Shown here piece by piece: positions 1 through 8,478 of a DNA stretch of 64,000 bases; position 1 is the stretch's first letter, and each line of letters opens with the position of its first letter. Location: positions 2,575,001 to 2,639,000 of the forward strand of contig NC_017671.1 of assembly GCF_000284595.1 (NCBI RefSeq), in the 5' to 3' direction. The DNA comes from Stenotrophomonas maltophilia D457 (GTDB taxonomy: Bacteria; Pseudomonadota; Gammaproteobacteria; Xanthomonadales; Xanthomonadaceae). The position numbers and the translations under genes were made by a program. Below the pieces are notes generated by a model. It was not told where the DNA came from and made no database searches. It saw only the letters and a program-made list of their open reading frames with translations.

Positions 1-669
1 CGTCGGGCGGTGGATACGCGCACCTTCACCCGCATCTATGCCGATCTGGCAGTGAGCGTGGTGCAGGCGCAGCGCCGGTTGGGCCAGGCGACGTCCACTT
101 CGGCGGCACGCGTGGTGCTGGCCCGCGAGTTCGTCGACTTCTTTGAAAAGCACGTGCCGATCATCGCCACCGCGCTGGCATCGATGTTCGGTGCAGTGGC
201 CATGCTGCTGGCGATCGAGCCGATGGTCGGTGCCGCTGGCCTGGCCACCCTGCTCGGCGCCCTGCTGGTGCTGCCCTCGTTCGCACGCCGCAACGAGCAG
301 TTGCACGGCCGACTGAACAACCGCCTGGAACACGAAATCCGGCTGGTCGACCGGGTCAGCCCCTCGGTGCTGCGCCGCCACTACACCACGCTGTCGCGCC
401 TGCGCATCCTGCTGTCCGACCGCGAGGCCGGCGCCTATGTGGTGATCGGCCTGGCTGCCGCGGCATTGTTCGCGCTGACCATCGGCCGCCTTGCCACCAG
501 TGAAGGCGTTACACCGGGCCACGTCTACGCGGTGATGACCTACCTGTGGACCTTCGTCGGCAGCCTGGACGATGCGCCGTCAATGGTGGATCAGCTTGCG
601 CGGCTGAAGGATATCGGCCGCCGCGTCAGCCCCGGCATGGACGATGCGGACCACAAGGGCGCCGCTTGA
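1..669 (+). CDS. ABC transporter transmembrane protein, 5' end outside window
   Basis: The frame is open to the first base, so the start lies upstream and only the last ~222 residues are seen. The visible part holds hydrophobic segments near residues 50-90 (two helices) and 145-190 (two helices), separated by a charged stretch, and ends in a short polar tail. It resembles ABC exporter membrane domains that stand without a fused ATPase (six-helix ABC_membrane_3 type), which would place it in the inner membrane. No Walker motifs are present. A GTG at 10 is an internal codon, not a convincing start. The substrate cannot be told. The gene stops directly at the REP array that follows. Confidence 0.6.
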   Translation, partial: RRAVDTRTFTRIYADLAVSVVQAQRRLGQATSTSAARVVLAREFVDFFEKHVPIIATALASMFGAVAMLLAIEPMVGAAGLATLLGALLVLPSFARRNEQLHGRLNNRLEHEIRLVDRVSPSVLRRHYTTLSRLRILLSDREAGAYVVIGLAAAALFALTIGRLATSEGVTPGHVYAVMTYLWTFVGSLDDAPSMVDQLARLKDIGRRVSPGMDDADHKGAA

Positions 670-1490
670 CCGGTCGCTGCCCACCTTGGTGGGCACCGAC
701 GAGAGCAGCGCCAACCAAGGTTGACGGCTACCAGGCCTGAGCAGTGTTGCCCTGGTAGCTGCCCACCTTGGCGCGCACCGACGGGAGCCAGCGCCAACCA
801 AGGTTGGCGGCTACCGGGCCTGAGCGGTGTTGCTCTGGTCGCTGCCCACCTTGGTGGGCACCGACGAGAGCAGCGCCAACCAAGGTTGGCGGCTACCGGG
901 CCTGAGCGGCGTTGCTCTGGTAGTTGCCCACCTTGGTGGGCACCGATGGAAGCCAGCGCCAACCACGGTTGGCGGCTACCAAACCTGAGCGGTGCTGCTC
1001 TGGTAGCTGCCCACCTTGGTGGGCACCGACGGAAGCCAGCGCCCACCAAGGTTGGCGGCTACCAGGCCTGAGCAGTGTTGCTCTGGTAGCTGCCCACCTT
1101 GGCGCGCACCGACGGGAGCCAGCGCCAACCAAGGTTGGCGGCTACCGGGCCTGAGCAGTGTTGCTCTGGTAGCTGCCCACCCTGGTGGGCACCGATGGAA
1201 GCCAGCGCCAACCCAGGTTGGCGGCTACCGGGCCTGAGCGGTGTTGCTCTGGTAGCTGCCCACCTTGGTGGGCACCGACGAGAGCAGCGCCAACCAAGGT
1301 TGGCGGCTACCAGGCCTGAGCGGTGTTGCTCTGGTAGCTGCCCACCCTGGTGGGCACCGATGGAAGCCAGCGCCCACCACGGTTGGCGGCTACCAGGCCT
1401 GAGCGGTGTTGCTCTGGTAGCTGCCCACCTTGGTGGGCACCGACGGAAGCCAGCGCCAACCGAGGTTGGCGGCTACCGGGATCGATAGAT
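670..1490. repeat. Tandem array of ten 82-83 bp REP-pair (BIME) units
   Basis: Units begin at about 677, 759, 842, 924, 1007, 1090, 1173, 1256, 1338 and 1421, so the period is 82-83 bp. Each unit holds two 7-bp-stem palindromes in opposite orientation: GCCCACC-TT-GGTGGGC preceded by GTAGCT, and GCCAACC-AA-GGTTGGC followed by GGCTAC, the reverse complement of a GTAG head. That is the layout of a SMAG/REP inverted pair. Units differ by a few substitutions, e.g. TTGGCGCGC for TTGGTGGGC at 771 and 1102. Long frames crossing the array come from the 83-bp periodicity and are not genes. The array sits between the convergent 3' ends of two genes. Confidence 0.93.
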
Positions 1491-1509
1491 ACCCATGCGC
1501 CGCTTGGCG

Positions 1510-2598
1510 CTACAGGAACTCCGCCATGCGCTGCAGCTCGTCGTCCAGCGCGCCACGAAATACCTTGTCGCGGGCCAGCGACTTGCCGGCATAGCCCACG
1601 CTCGACACCAACTCACCCTCGCGCACGCTCAGGTTGGCCCAGCCCACCACCTGCTCATGCCACAACACCGGCAGTGCGTAGTAGCCGTACTGGCGTTTCG
1701 GCGCAGGCGTGTAGGCCTCGAACTTGTACACCCAATCCCACAGCAGCTCGAAGCGGCGGCGGTCCCACACCACCGGGTCGAACGGCGCCAGCAGGCGCAC
1801 CTGCTCATCCGGTGCATGGCGGCGCGAGCGCGGATTCTCGTCCGCCGGCCAGTACCAGGTGGTGCCGTCCAGGGTGCAGCTGGCCAACTGCTGCTTGGCC
1901 AACGCCAATGCCTTGCGGGTCTGCTCGGCCAGGTGCGGCGCGCCATAGCCCAGCAGGCGCACCAGATAGGTCAGGCTGGCCGAGGGCAGCGGCGCGTACT
2001 TGCGCACCACCAGATCGATCAGGGCGGCAGCACGTTCGACCTGCGCCTGTTCGCTGGAATCGGGCTCGGCATGCTCGGCCACCGCGTAGATGCGCGTGCC
2101 GCTATCGCGCCGTTGCACCCGCAGCATCCCGCGGTAGTGCATGCCATCCAGCAGATGCGTGCTTGCGTTGCTGGTGCCGCCCCAGTAGTTGGTCACCCGC
2201 CCATGCGCGAATGCCTGGTCGACCTCGCGCGGGTGCACGCTGCCACGCTCGCGCACAAAGGCCAGCACGTCGGCCGCACGGCGATGGGTCTCGGCATCCC
2301 ACTCGCGCTTGGAAACCCGTGGGTGCATCAGCGCCAGATGCTCGCGCGGCAGGAAGCCGTAGTTCACCAGGCAATCCTCTTCCACCGGCAGACGCGTGTA
2401 GCGGCGCTCAAGATCGCCCGCGCGGTAGTCCTTCACCCGGTGGCGCAGGGTCAGGTCCTGCGCGCGAGCGGGTGCGCGGATCGGGTCGGCCTGCACGAAG
2501 CCCAACCGCCGGATCGCGGTCAGCAGCGTGGTCGGCTTGAACAGGGTGCGCGCCACCGCGTAGCGGCGAAGGTCATCGAGAGTGGGCGTGGCAGGCAT
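1510..2598 (-). CDS. YcaQ-family winged-helix DNA glycosylase
   Basis: The 362-aa protein fits the HTH_42/YcaQ (AlkX/AlkZ) family, which removes interstrand crosslinks or bulky alkylated bases. The catalytic QxD signature is present as Q36-A37-D38 (FVQADP), followed by a basic RAPARAQD stretch. Conserved aromatic blocks such as TTWYWPADEN and LLWDWVYKFEAY in the C-terminal half are also family-like. Length matches the usual 350-400 residues. It stands alone, transcribed toward the REP array. E. coli YcaQ is housekeeping while AlkZ proteins protect antibiotic producers; I cannot decide the substrate from sequence, though single-copy placement beside unrelated genes favours the YcaQ role. Confidence 0.82.
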   Translation of the reverse strand: MPATPTLDDLRRYAVARTLFKPTTLLTAIRRLGFVQADPIRAPARAQDLTLRHRVKDYRAGDLERRYTRLPVEEDCLVNYGFLPREHLALMHPRVSKREWDAETHRRAADVLAFVRERGSVHPREVDQAFAHGRVTNYWGGTSNASTHLLDGMHYRGMLRVQRRDSGTRIYAVAEHAEPDSSEQAQVERAAALIDLVVRKYAPLPSASLTYLVRLLGYGAPHLAEQTRKALALAKQQLASCTLDGTTWYWPADENPRSRRHAPDEQVRLLAPFDPVVWDRRRFELLWDWVYKFEAYTPAPKRQYGYYALPVLWHEQVVGWANLSVREGELVSSVGYAGKSLARDKVFRGALDDELQRMAEFL

Positions 2599-2635
2599 GG
2601 CCGCATTGTATTCTCGACACTACGCGATCCGTCCA

Positions 2636-2706
2636 GTAGAGCCAGGCCACGCCTGGCTGGCGTCATGGTGAACGGCCGCGATCATCCACGCATGGCGTGC
2701 ATCTAC
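2636..2706. repeat. SMAG/REP inverted pair
   Basis: A forward element (GTAGAGCCAGGC-CAC-GCCTGGC, from 2636) faces an inverted one (ATCCACGCATGGCGTGCATCTAC, split here only by description) ending at 2706. The inverted copy's GTAG head supplies the TAG stop of the TetR gene (2703-2705, minus strand). Confidence 0.75.
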
Positions 2707-3287
2707 CGAAGCCGCGATACCTCCAGCGAACCGATCACCAGGGCCCGCATGCCCTGCTTGAACTCGGTGATCACCTGCCCTTCTTCGTCATCCGCAATCG
2801 CGTAGATGGTGTCGGCACCGGCGATGCAGTAGAACGCGATCGTGGCCAGCAGCCAGCGCGCCTTGTCCACCGGCAGGCCGAACACCTCGGCCACGTGCGC
2901 CTGGTGCGAGGCGATCTTTTCCAGCATAGGCGCGGTCGCCACCGTGCGCCGCAGCAGGTAGGGCGGTAGCCCGGGATGCGCCTTCACCACTTCGCACAGC
3001 GACTCCACGAACCCCATCAGATAGGCCTCCAGCCCACCCGGTGCGTCGACCGACGCGCGCGGAATCTGCCAGCGCTGGAACACCGCCTCCGCCACCAGGC
3101 GCTTCAACGCCTCCAGGTTGGCCACGCGCTTGTACAGCGCTGCCTGGGTCACCGCCAGTTCGGCGGCCACGTTGGCCATGGTCAGGTTGGGCAGGCCCAG
3201 GCGGATGCCGATGTCGGCCAGACGCTCCGGGGTGATGGTGGGCGGGCGGCCACGGGTCGGCGCCGTTGGATCGGGGTGCGTGCTCAT
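2703..3287 (-). CDS. TetR-family transcriptional regulator
   Basis: This ~194-aa protein has an N-terminal helix-turn-helix (ITPERLADIGIRLG ... VTQAALYKRVANLEAL, about residues 18-65) and a helical ligand-binding C-terminal domain, as in the TetR/AcrR family. I chose the ATG at 3287 because AGCAGG lies at good spacing before it; an upstream ATG at 3317 is preceded too closely by AGGG. It is divergent from the TonB-dependent receptor at 3.5 kb and the likely control region lies between them, so regulation of that receptor and of itself is a reasonable inference. The stop codon falls inside a REP GTAG head. Confidence 0.85.
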   Translation of the reverse strand: MSTHPDPTAPTRGRPPTITPERLADIGIRLGLPNLTMANVAAELAVTQAALYKRVANLEALKRLVAEAVFQRWQIPRASVDAPGGLEAYLMGFVESLCEVVKAHPGLPPYLLRRTVATAPMLEKIASHQAHVAEVFGLPVDKARWLLATIAFYCIAGADTIYAIADDEEGQVITEFKQGMRALVIGSLEVSRLR

Positions 3288-3367
3288 ACGGTGCCTGCTC
3301 TTACGGTGCGCGTCCATACCCTGCTGAGGGTGCCAGCAAAGGGACCCTCTTGTCCGCTTCGATTGAT

Positions 3368-3389
3368 TTAGTTTACTTTACTCAACTAA
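3368..3389. promoter_or_regulatory. Candidate TetR operator / promoter region
   Basis: An AT-rich island in otherwise GC-rich DNA carries the inverted repeat TTAGTT-N10-AACTAA plus a TTTACTTTACT direct repeat. It lies between the divergent TetR and TonB-receptor genes. Operator function is inferred from position and symmetry only. Confidence 0.4.
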
Positions 3390-3545
3390 TTCGGAATGCG
3401 TCCGCCGCGCACCCGTAACCGAGCCCATGGCTCACCTCCCGCCAGGTCCCCACCCAGCCAACAACCCTGCGCTGCGCCCTTTCCCCGTGCTTGCCGTCGG
3501 CAGCGCGCCAGGCGCGCTCGCGCCTGCGATTCACAGGACTCTGGC

Positions 3546-5741
3546 ATGACCGTTTTCAACTTCACTTCTGCACAGCATCGCGCTGCCGCCGCATCCTCCG
3601 GCCTGATGTATTCGCCGGGCATGGTCCGGCGCTACCGGGTGTCCGCCCTCGCGCTGGGGCTGCTGGCCTCGTTCGCCGCGCTGGCCGACGCCGCGCCGTC
3701 CACCCTTCCGTCGGTACAGGTGCAGGAACAACGCCGGGTCACTGCAGACTATGCGGGCGGGCAAGTGGCTGCCGGCAGCCGCGTCGGCCTGCTCGGCGAC
3801 AAGGATTTCATGGACACGCCGTTCAATACGGTCAGCTACACCGAGTCCTTCATCCGCGATCGCCAGGCCAAGGACCTGACCGACGTCATTGCCGCCACCG
3901 ACCCCACGGTGTTCAGCAACGGCGTCACCGGTGCCTGGAGCGAGAACTACGCGATCCGCGGCTTTGCCTCCAACACCAGCGACACCACCTTCAATGGCCT
4001 CAGCGGCATGGCGCCCTACTACCGCACCTCGCCGGAAATGTTCGAGCGCATCGAGGTGCTGAAGGGACCGTCTGCGCTGCTCAACGGCATGCCGCCGGGC
4101 GGCTCGGTCGGTGGCAGCGTCAACCTGGTGCCCAAGCGCGCAAGCGAGCAACCGCTGCTGCGGGTCAGTGCCAACTTCGCCTCCGATGTGCAGTTCGGCA
4201 CTCACGTGGATATGGGCCGTCGCCTCGGCGCCGACAGGCAGTTCGGCATCCGCTTCAACGGTGCCTACCGTGATGGTGACGGCGCCGTCGGCAAGCAGCG
4301 CAAGAAGGTACAGCTCGGTTCGCTGGCACTGGACTGGCGCGGCGAACGTATGCGGCTGTCGGCCGATCTGTACAGCGCCGACGACCGCGTTGACGGCCCG
4401 GCACGTGGCGTCGGCCTGGCACCGGGCGTGGCCATTCCGCACCCGCCACGCGGCGATACGCTGATCAACCCGGATTGGGCCTACGTGGACAGCCAGGACA
4501 AGGGCGCGATGGTGCGCGGAGAACTGGATGTCAACGATAGCCTGATGGCCTACCTCGCGTACGGCACCAGCAGGACCGACTACCGCTACAACGGTTCGAT
4601 CAGCGCGCAGATCCTCAATCCAGCCGGCGACTTCACCACGGTGATCGGCCAGCTCGCCTTCGACATCAGGAAGCAGTCCGCAGATGCCGGCCTGCGCGGT
4701 TCCTTCCACACCGGCAACGTCGGCCACCAGTGGGCCGCCAACGTGACCCACTACCAGCACACCCAGAACGACTACGGCCGGCGCAGCGTACCCGGCTGGG
4801 ACTGGACCACCAATCTGTACAACCCAGTGTGGGGCCCGGCGGCGCCGTTCGTGGCACCGCACATCTCGCATACCGAGCTGACGCTGGACAGCCTCGGCTT
4901 CGCCGACACCCTCGCCTTCGCCGATGACCGCGTGCAGCTGACGCTGGGCGTGCGCCGCCAGCAGGTGGTCAGCGAGACCTTCAACGTGTCCACGGGTGCA
5001 CGCACCTCGCGCTACGACGAGAGCGCCACCACGCCGGCAGCGGCCCTGCTGGTGAAAGCCACCGACGCGATCTCCCTCTACACCAACTACATCGAAGGCC
5101 TCAGCCAGGGCGCCACCGCGCCGATGACCGCCGCCAATGCCGGCGATGTGTTCGCACCGTTCCGCACCAGGCAGAAGGAGCTGGGCCTGAAGCTGGACCT
5201 GGGCAGCTTCGCGCACACCTTCAGCGTGTACGAGATCAAGCGACCGAACAGCTACACCGACCCGGTCACGAATATCTTCTCGTTTGGCGGCGAGCAACGT
5301 AACCGGGGCGTGGAATGGGGCTTCTTCGGCGCACCAATGGACGGCGTGCGCCTGCTCGGTGGAGCGGCCTATGTGCAGCCGAAGCTGACCCGCACGGCCG
5401 GTGGCGTGAATGAAGGACGCATCGCCACCGCCGTGGCGCAGCGGCAGGCCAAGCTGGGCGTGGAATGGGATGTGCCGACCTTGCAGGGCCTGACCCTGAC
5501 CGGCAATGCCACGGCGATGTCGAGGCAGTACATCAGTGCCGACAATAGCCTGTCGGTGCCGGGGCGTACGTTGTTCGACGTGGGGGCGCGCTACAGCACC
5601 ACCGTGGCGGGTCGATCGCTTGCGCTGCGGGCCAGCGTGAACAACGTGACCAACAAGTCGTATTGGGGCATGCCGTTGTTGTCGAGCCTGGCGCTGGGTG
5701 CACCGAGGACGGTGCTGGTGTCGGCAACGATGGATTTCTAA
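3546..5741 (+). CDS. TonB-dependent siderophore receptor
   Basis: The 731-aa product is an outer-membrane beta-barrel receptor for ferric siderophore uptake powered by TonB-ExbBD. A cleavable signal (RRYRVSALALGLLASFAALADA) starts after a 25-residue N-terminal extension; AGGA about 9 bases before the ATG at 3546 supports that start, though the ATG at 3621 would give a conventional signal peptide. The plug domain (about residues 75-205) has the typical DVIAATDPTVFSNG region and LKGPSALLNGMPPGGSVGG loop. The barrel ends in the expected terminal Phe (VSATMDF). No N-terminal signalling domain for an anti-sigma partner is seen. The divergent TetR gene is the probable local regulator. The siderophore is not predictable. 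Confidence 0.93.
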   Translation: MTVFNFTSAQHRAAAASSGLMYSPGMVRRYRVSALALGLLASFAALADAAPSTLPSVQVQEQRRVTADYAGGQVAAGSRVGLLGDKDFMDTPFNTVSYTESFIRDRQAKDLTDVIAATDPTVFSNGVTGAWSENYAIRGFASNTSDTTFNGLSGMAPYYRTSPEMFERIEVLKGPSALLNGMPPGGSVGGSVNLVPKRASEQPLLRVSANFASDVQFGTHVDMGRRLGADRQFGIRFNGAYRDGDGAVGKQRKKVQLGSLALDWRGERMRLSADLYSADDRVDGPARGVGLAPGVAIPHPPRGDTLINPDWAYVDSQDKGAMVRGELDVNDSLMAYLAYGTSRTDYRYNGSISAQILNPAGDFTTVIGQLAFDIRKQSADAGLRGSFHTGNVGHQWAANVTHYQHTQNDYGRRSVPGWDWTTNLYNPVWGPAAPFVAPHISHTELTLDSLGFADTLAFADDRVQLTLGVRRQQVVSETFNVSTGARTSRYDESATTPAAALLVKATDAISLYTNYIEGLSQGATAPMTAANAGDVFAPFRTRQKELGLKLDLGSFAHTFSVYEIKRPNSYTDPVTNIFSFGGEQRNRGVEWGFFGAPMDGVRLLGGAAYVQPKLTRTAGGVNEGRIATAVAQRQAKLGVEWDVPTLQGLTLTGNATAMSRQYISADNSLSVPGRTLFDVGARYSTTVAGRSLALRASVNNVTNKSYWGMPLLSSLALGAPRTVLVSATMDF

Positions 5742-5758
5742 GCTGGCGTGGAACCCCT

Positions 5759-5871
5759 GTAGAGCCGAGCCATGCTCGGCTCCGTTTCGTCCGCTGAGCC
5801 GAGCATAGGCTCGGCTCTACAGGACGTCGGGCAATCCGCGAACGGCATCCACGCATGGCGTGGATCTACGT
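5759..5871. repeat. SMAG/REP pair plus a third element
   Basis: An inverted pair runs from GTAGAGCCGAGC at 5759 to GCTCGGCTCTAC at 5820. A third inverted element (ATCCACGCATGGCGTGGATCTAC) ends near 5871, two bases from the stop of the next minus-strand gene. The pair lies between convergent genes, where such hairpins can also act as terminators. Confidence 0.85.
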
Positions 5872-5872
5872 G

Positions 5873-6229
5873 TCATTCCGGATGCAGGCGATAGATGGCG
5901 TGGCTGGTCAACGCCAATGCCGCCAGCTTCAGCCCTTCCATTACGCGATCGCCCACGTACTGTTCCGGGCCGCCATTCTGGCGGGCGCGTTCGGCCGCCA
6001 GCAGGATCTCCTGCACGATACGCAGCCCGGCCAGTGCACCGTCGGCGTCGGCCAACGCCAGGCACCGGCCCGGCAGCTGATGGCGCTCGGGCCAGGGCTG
6101 GCCGTCGGCAGCCGCGCCCAACCCGATGCGATGCAGCAGGGCCGTCAGGTTGTTGGGATCGGGCGGGATGTCGTGGCCTTCATCGGCATTGGCCGGGGCG
6201 TGCTGATGGGGGAACTCCGATGCGTTCAT
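5873..6229 (-). CDS. Small hypothetical protein behind a structured leader
   Basis: The 118-aa protein is polar and His/Asp-rich for its first ~40 residues, then helical (GLRIVQEILLAAERARQNGG ... VMEGLKLAALALTSHAIYRL). No signal peptide or membrane span is apparent and I do not recognise a function. The ATG at 6229 is preceded by GGAG at good spacing. The same frame stays open for another ~68 codons upstream through a strongly folded region, but no ribosome site supports an earlier start. A second small gene at 62936 has a closely similar leader, which suggests shared control rather than shared protein function. Confidence 0.6.
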   Translation of the reverse strand: MNASEFPHQHAPANADEGHDIPPDPNNLTALLHRIGLGAAADGQPWPERHQLPGRCLALADADGALAGLRIVQEILLAAERARQNGGPEQYVGDRVMEGLKLAALALTSHAIYRLHPE

Positions 6230-6440
6230 GGCAGGTCTCCGTGCAAGGCATGCGGGACCACCAACCTTAACAATCAAGGCGGCGGACGGTGCGTGGCTGG
6301 AAATCCCGTGAGTCAGTGCTATACCCGGGCGGTGGGCTTGCGCCCACCTCCACGCACCGCCCGCCATGGAACGCGAACGGAATGCCAGCCGACGCCGCGC
6401 AAGGCGACGCCGGCTGGCAAGCGTAAACAGCACTTACTCA
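6230..6440 (-). promoter_or_regulatory. Structured 5' leader (copy 1 of a two-member family)
   Basis: On the minus strand the RNA would form a 16-bp stem between GGCGGGCGGUGCGUGG (6365 to 6350) and CCACGCACCGUCCGCC (6296 to 6281), fully paired with one G-U. Inside it lies a 7-bp hairpin GGTGGGC-GCAA-GCCCACC (6348 to 6331). Upstream is a GCCAGCCG/CGGCTGGC hairpin (6418 to 6384). The long stem matches, nearly base for base, one upstream of the small gene at 62936. Whether it acts as RNA switch, attenuator or something else is unknown. The remaining 6441-6692 holds two weaker CACC/GGTG hairpins and no gene I can support. Confidence 0.55.
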
Positions 6441-6692
6441 ACGGGGTTTCCAGGCCCCGGCCACCCTTTTTCGGTGGCACCCCATCATGTGCACAACGGG
6501 GTGGCAGGCGCCAACAACCCAAGTGCCAAGACAGCAACGTTCACGCAGTGGCAGCATTGTCGCATATCGACAATCGAGCCGAAGATTCAACAACTTGCGC
6601 CACGCCAACGGCGGCGTTCCCCACCCGCATCGGCACCACGCGTTCCTTGACCGCATCCGGCTTTCAAGACGCGCGACACGCCAGTTCCGACA

Positions 6693-7358
6693 TTACACAA
6701 GCAGATGGGCAATCAACGCCAGCACCGCCAGATGCCCCACGTAGTAGCCGTAGAACAGCCAGCGCCAGCGCGGCAGCTGCCACGGCACCCGCGCGGCCAG
6801 CAGCACCACCGGAACGGCCAGCACCGCCCAGCCGTTGTGGTTGGCCCAGCACACCGCCGCAAGCGCGACCAGCAGCGGCCACCACGCCCGATGCCGGAAC
6901 GCGATCCAAGCCAGCAGCACGGCGCCAACGCCGGCCCACTGGTAGTCCACGAACATCGGCAGCACGCCGGCAGCCAGCAACAGCAGCACAGGCCGATTGT
7001 TCGCAAGCGCATGCACGGCCACCACCGCCAGGGTGAAGGCGAGCAGGATGTTGAGCGGCAGCCAGGAACCGAACGCAAGTGCGTGCAACGGCTGCGCGAT
7101 CAGCCCCCATAGCGCGAGCCGGCGCATCGATTTGCGCAGGTCGGCGCCCGGCTGGGCCAGGTTGCAGGCCATCACCAGCGCGAACAGCGGGAAGGCGATA
7201 CGCCCCAGTTCGCTGACCACCGGCACGTAGCCCCCGAAGACCACCTTGGCCACGTGGTCGCCGGTCATGGCCAGCAGCGCGATCCACTTCAACAGCTCGC
7301 GCGCGCCGCTGCCGAGGCTGAGGTTGAACGTGGACGTCCCGGTCGTGGTCGCTTGCAT
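6693..7358 (-). CDS. TraX-family membrane protein
   Basis: The 221-aa protein is almost entirely hydrophobic, with about seven to eight membrane spans. It begins with the TraX signature (LLKWIALLAMTGDHVAKVVF), followed by GRIAFPLFALVMACNL, as in the chromosomal TraX family. F-plasmid TraX acetylates pilin, and chromosomal relatives are presumed membrane acyltransferases. No conjugation genes lie nearby, so no pilin substrate is implied. The gene is divergent from the proline iminopeptidase gene with a ~110-bp gap. Confidence 0.85.
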   Translation of the reverse strand: MQATTTGTSTFNLSLGSGARELLKWIALLAMTGDHVAKVVFGGYVPVVSELGRIAFPLFALVMACNLAQPGADLRKSMRRLALWGLIAQPLHALAFGSWLPLNILLAFTLAVVAVHALANNRPVLLLLAAGVLPMFVDYQWAGVGAVLLAWIAFRHRAWWPLLVALAAVCWANHNGWAVLAVPVVLLAARVPWQLPRWRWLFYGYYVGHLAVLALIAHLLV

Positions 7359-7472
7359 CGCGGAAGCTTATGCGCATCGGCCAGCGCATTTCCAGCGCCG
7401 CGCAGGAGCCCGCCACTGCAAGCCGTAGATGGCGGCGCTATGCTGGCCGCCCCTGCTTGTGAGACACCCGCC

Positions 7473-8420
7473 ATGCGCACCCTGTACCCGGCCATCGAGC
7501 CCTACCGCGAATTCGCCCTGCCGGTGAGCGATCTGCACACGCTGCATATCGAAGAGTGCGGCACGCCGGAGGGCATTCCGGTGGTGTACCTGCACGGTGG
7601 CCCGGGCGCCGGTATCTCGCCGACCCATCGGCGCTTCTTCGACCCGGCGCGCTACCGCATCGTGCTGATCGACCAGCGCGGCAGCGGCCGTTCCACGCCG
7701 TTCGGCGAGCTGCGCGACAACACCACGCAGGACCTGGTGGCGGACATCGAAAAGGTGCGTGAGCACCTGGGCATCGAGCGCTGGCTGGTCTATGGCGGCT
7801 CCTGGGGCTCCACGCTGTCGCTGGCCTACGCGCAGGCGCATCCGGAACGCGCCACCGGCCTGATCGTGCGTGGCGTGTTCCTCGGTCGTGAGATCGAGAA
7901 CCGCTGGTTCGCCGAGGCCGATGGCGGTGCGCGCTGGATCTTCCCGGAGCGCTGGGACCGCTACGAGGCTTATATCCCGGAAGCCGAGCGTGGCGACATG
8001 ATCGCCGCCTACTGGACGCGCATGGATGGCCCGGATCAAGCAACCCGTATCGAAGCCGCGCAGGCCTGGCTGGGCTGGGAAGACAACGCCGCCACCCTGC
8101 AGCACGACGTGGATGCGCAATCCGCCGATGATCCGCTGGATACGCTGGCCAAGGCCCGTATTGAAGCGCACTATTTCCGCAACGGCATCTTCCTGGAACA
8201 CGACCAGTTGCTGCGCGATATCGACCGCATCCGCCACCTGCCCGGCGTGATCGTGCAGGGGCGCTACGACATCATCTGCCCGCCGCGCAGCGCGTGGGAC
8301 CTGGCGAAGGCCTGGCCGGAAGCGCGCCTGGAGATGGTGACCTCCGGCCACAGCGCCAACGAGCCGGCCACGGTCGATGCGCTGGTGCGTGCGACGGATG
8401 CCTTTGCCGACGGCTTCTGA
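7473..8420 (+). CDS. pip: Proline iminopeptidase (peptidase S33)
   Basis: This 315-aa cytoplasmic alpha/beta hydrolase should release N-terminal proline from peptides. The oxyanion-hole motif HGGPG is at residues 41-45, the nucleophile elbow GGSWGS places Ser110, and the acid and base follow in GRYDIICP and SGHSANEP near the C-terminus. Length and the starting MRTLYPAIEPY are typical of the family. The frame is open further upstream, but family alignment fixes the start at 7473. No clear Shine-Dalgarno precedes it. It is a single-gene unit ending at a REP. Confidence 0.93.
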   Translation: MRTLYPAIEPYREFALPVSDLHTLHIEECGTPEGIPVVYLHGGPGAGISPTHRRFFDPARYRIVLIDQRGSGRSTPFGELRDNTTQDLVADIEKVREHLGIERWLVYGGSWGSTLSLAYAQAHPERATGLIVRGVFLGREIENRWFAEADGGARWIFPERWDRYEAYIPEAERGDMIAAYWTRMDGPDQATRIEAAQAWLGWEDNAATLQHDVDAQSADDPLDTLAKARIEAHYFRNGIFLEHDQLLRDIDRIRHLPGVIVQGRYDIICPPRSAWDLAKAWPEARLEMVTSGHSANEPATVDALVRATDAFADGF

Positions 8421-8429
8421 ACGCCTGGG

Positions 8430-8454
8430 GCAGTGCCGGCCGCTGGCCGGCACC
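8430..8454. repeat. Single SMAG/REP element
   Basis: The palindrome GTGCCGGCCGCTGGCCGGCAC lies in the 58-bp gap between two convergent genes, where it could serve as a bidirectional terminator. Confidence 0.7.
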
Positions 8455-8478
8455 GCCGCAACACACTCCCGCGTGCGA

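Noticed and set aside
721..1488. Several open frames over 70-130 codons on both strands in the 83-bp array
   Set aside because: They repeat with the array period and code REP sequence (GSCPPWWAPTEASANQG-like repeats); no ribosome sites and no codon bias.
3531..5297. A 588-codon frame antisense to the TonB receptor
   Set aside because: Same GC-driven artefact; the sense strand has plug and barrel motifs.
6230..6433. N-terminal extension of the 118-aa protein through the leader
   Set aside because: The added residues are coded by the long stem and the GGAG at 6233-6240 fits the ATG at 6229; translation of the leader is kept only as a possibility.
6693..7358. Remnant of a conjugative element because of TraX
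   Set aside because: Chromosomal TraX-family genes are common and no other transfer gene or attachment site is nearby.
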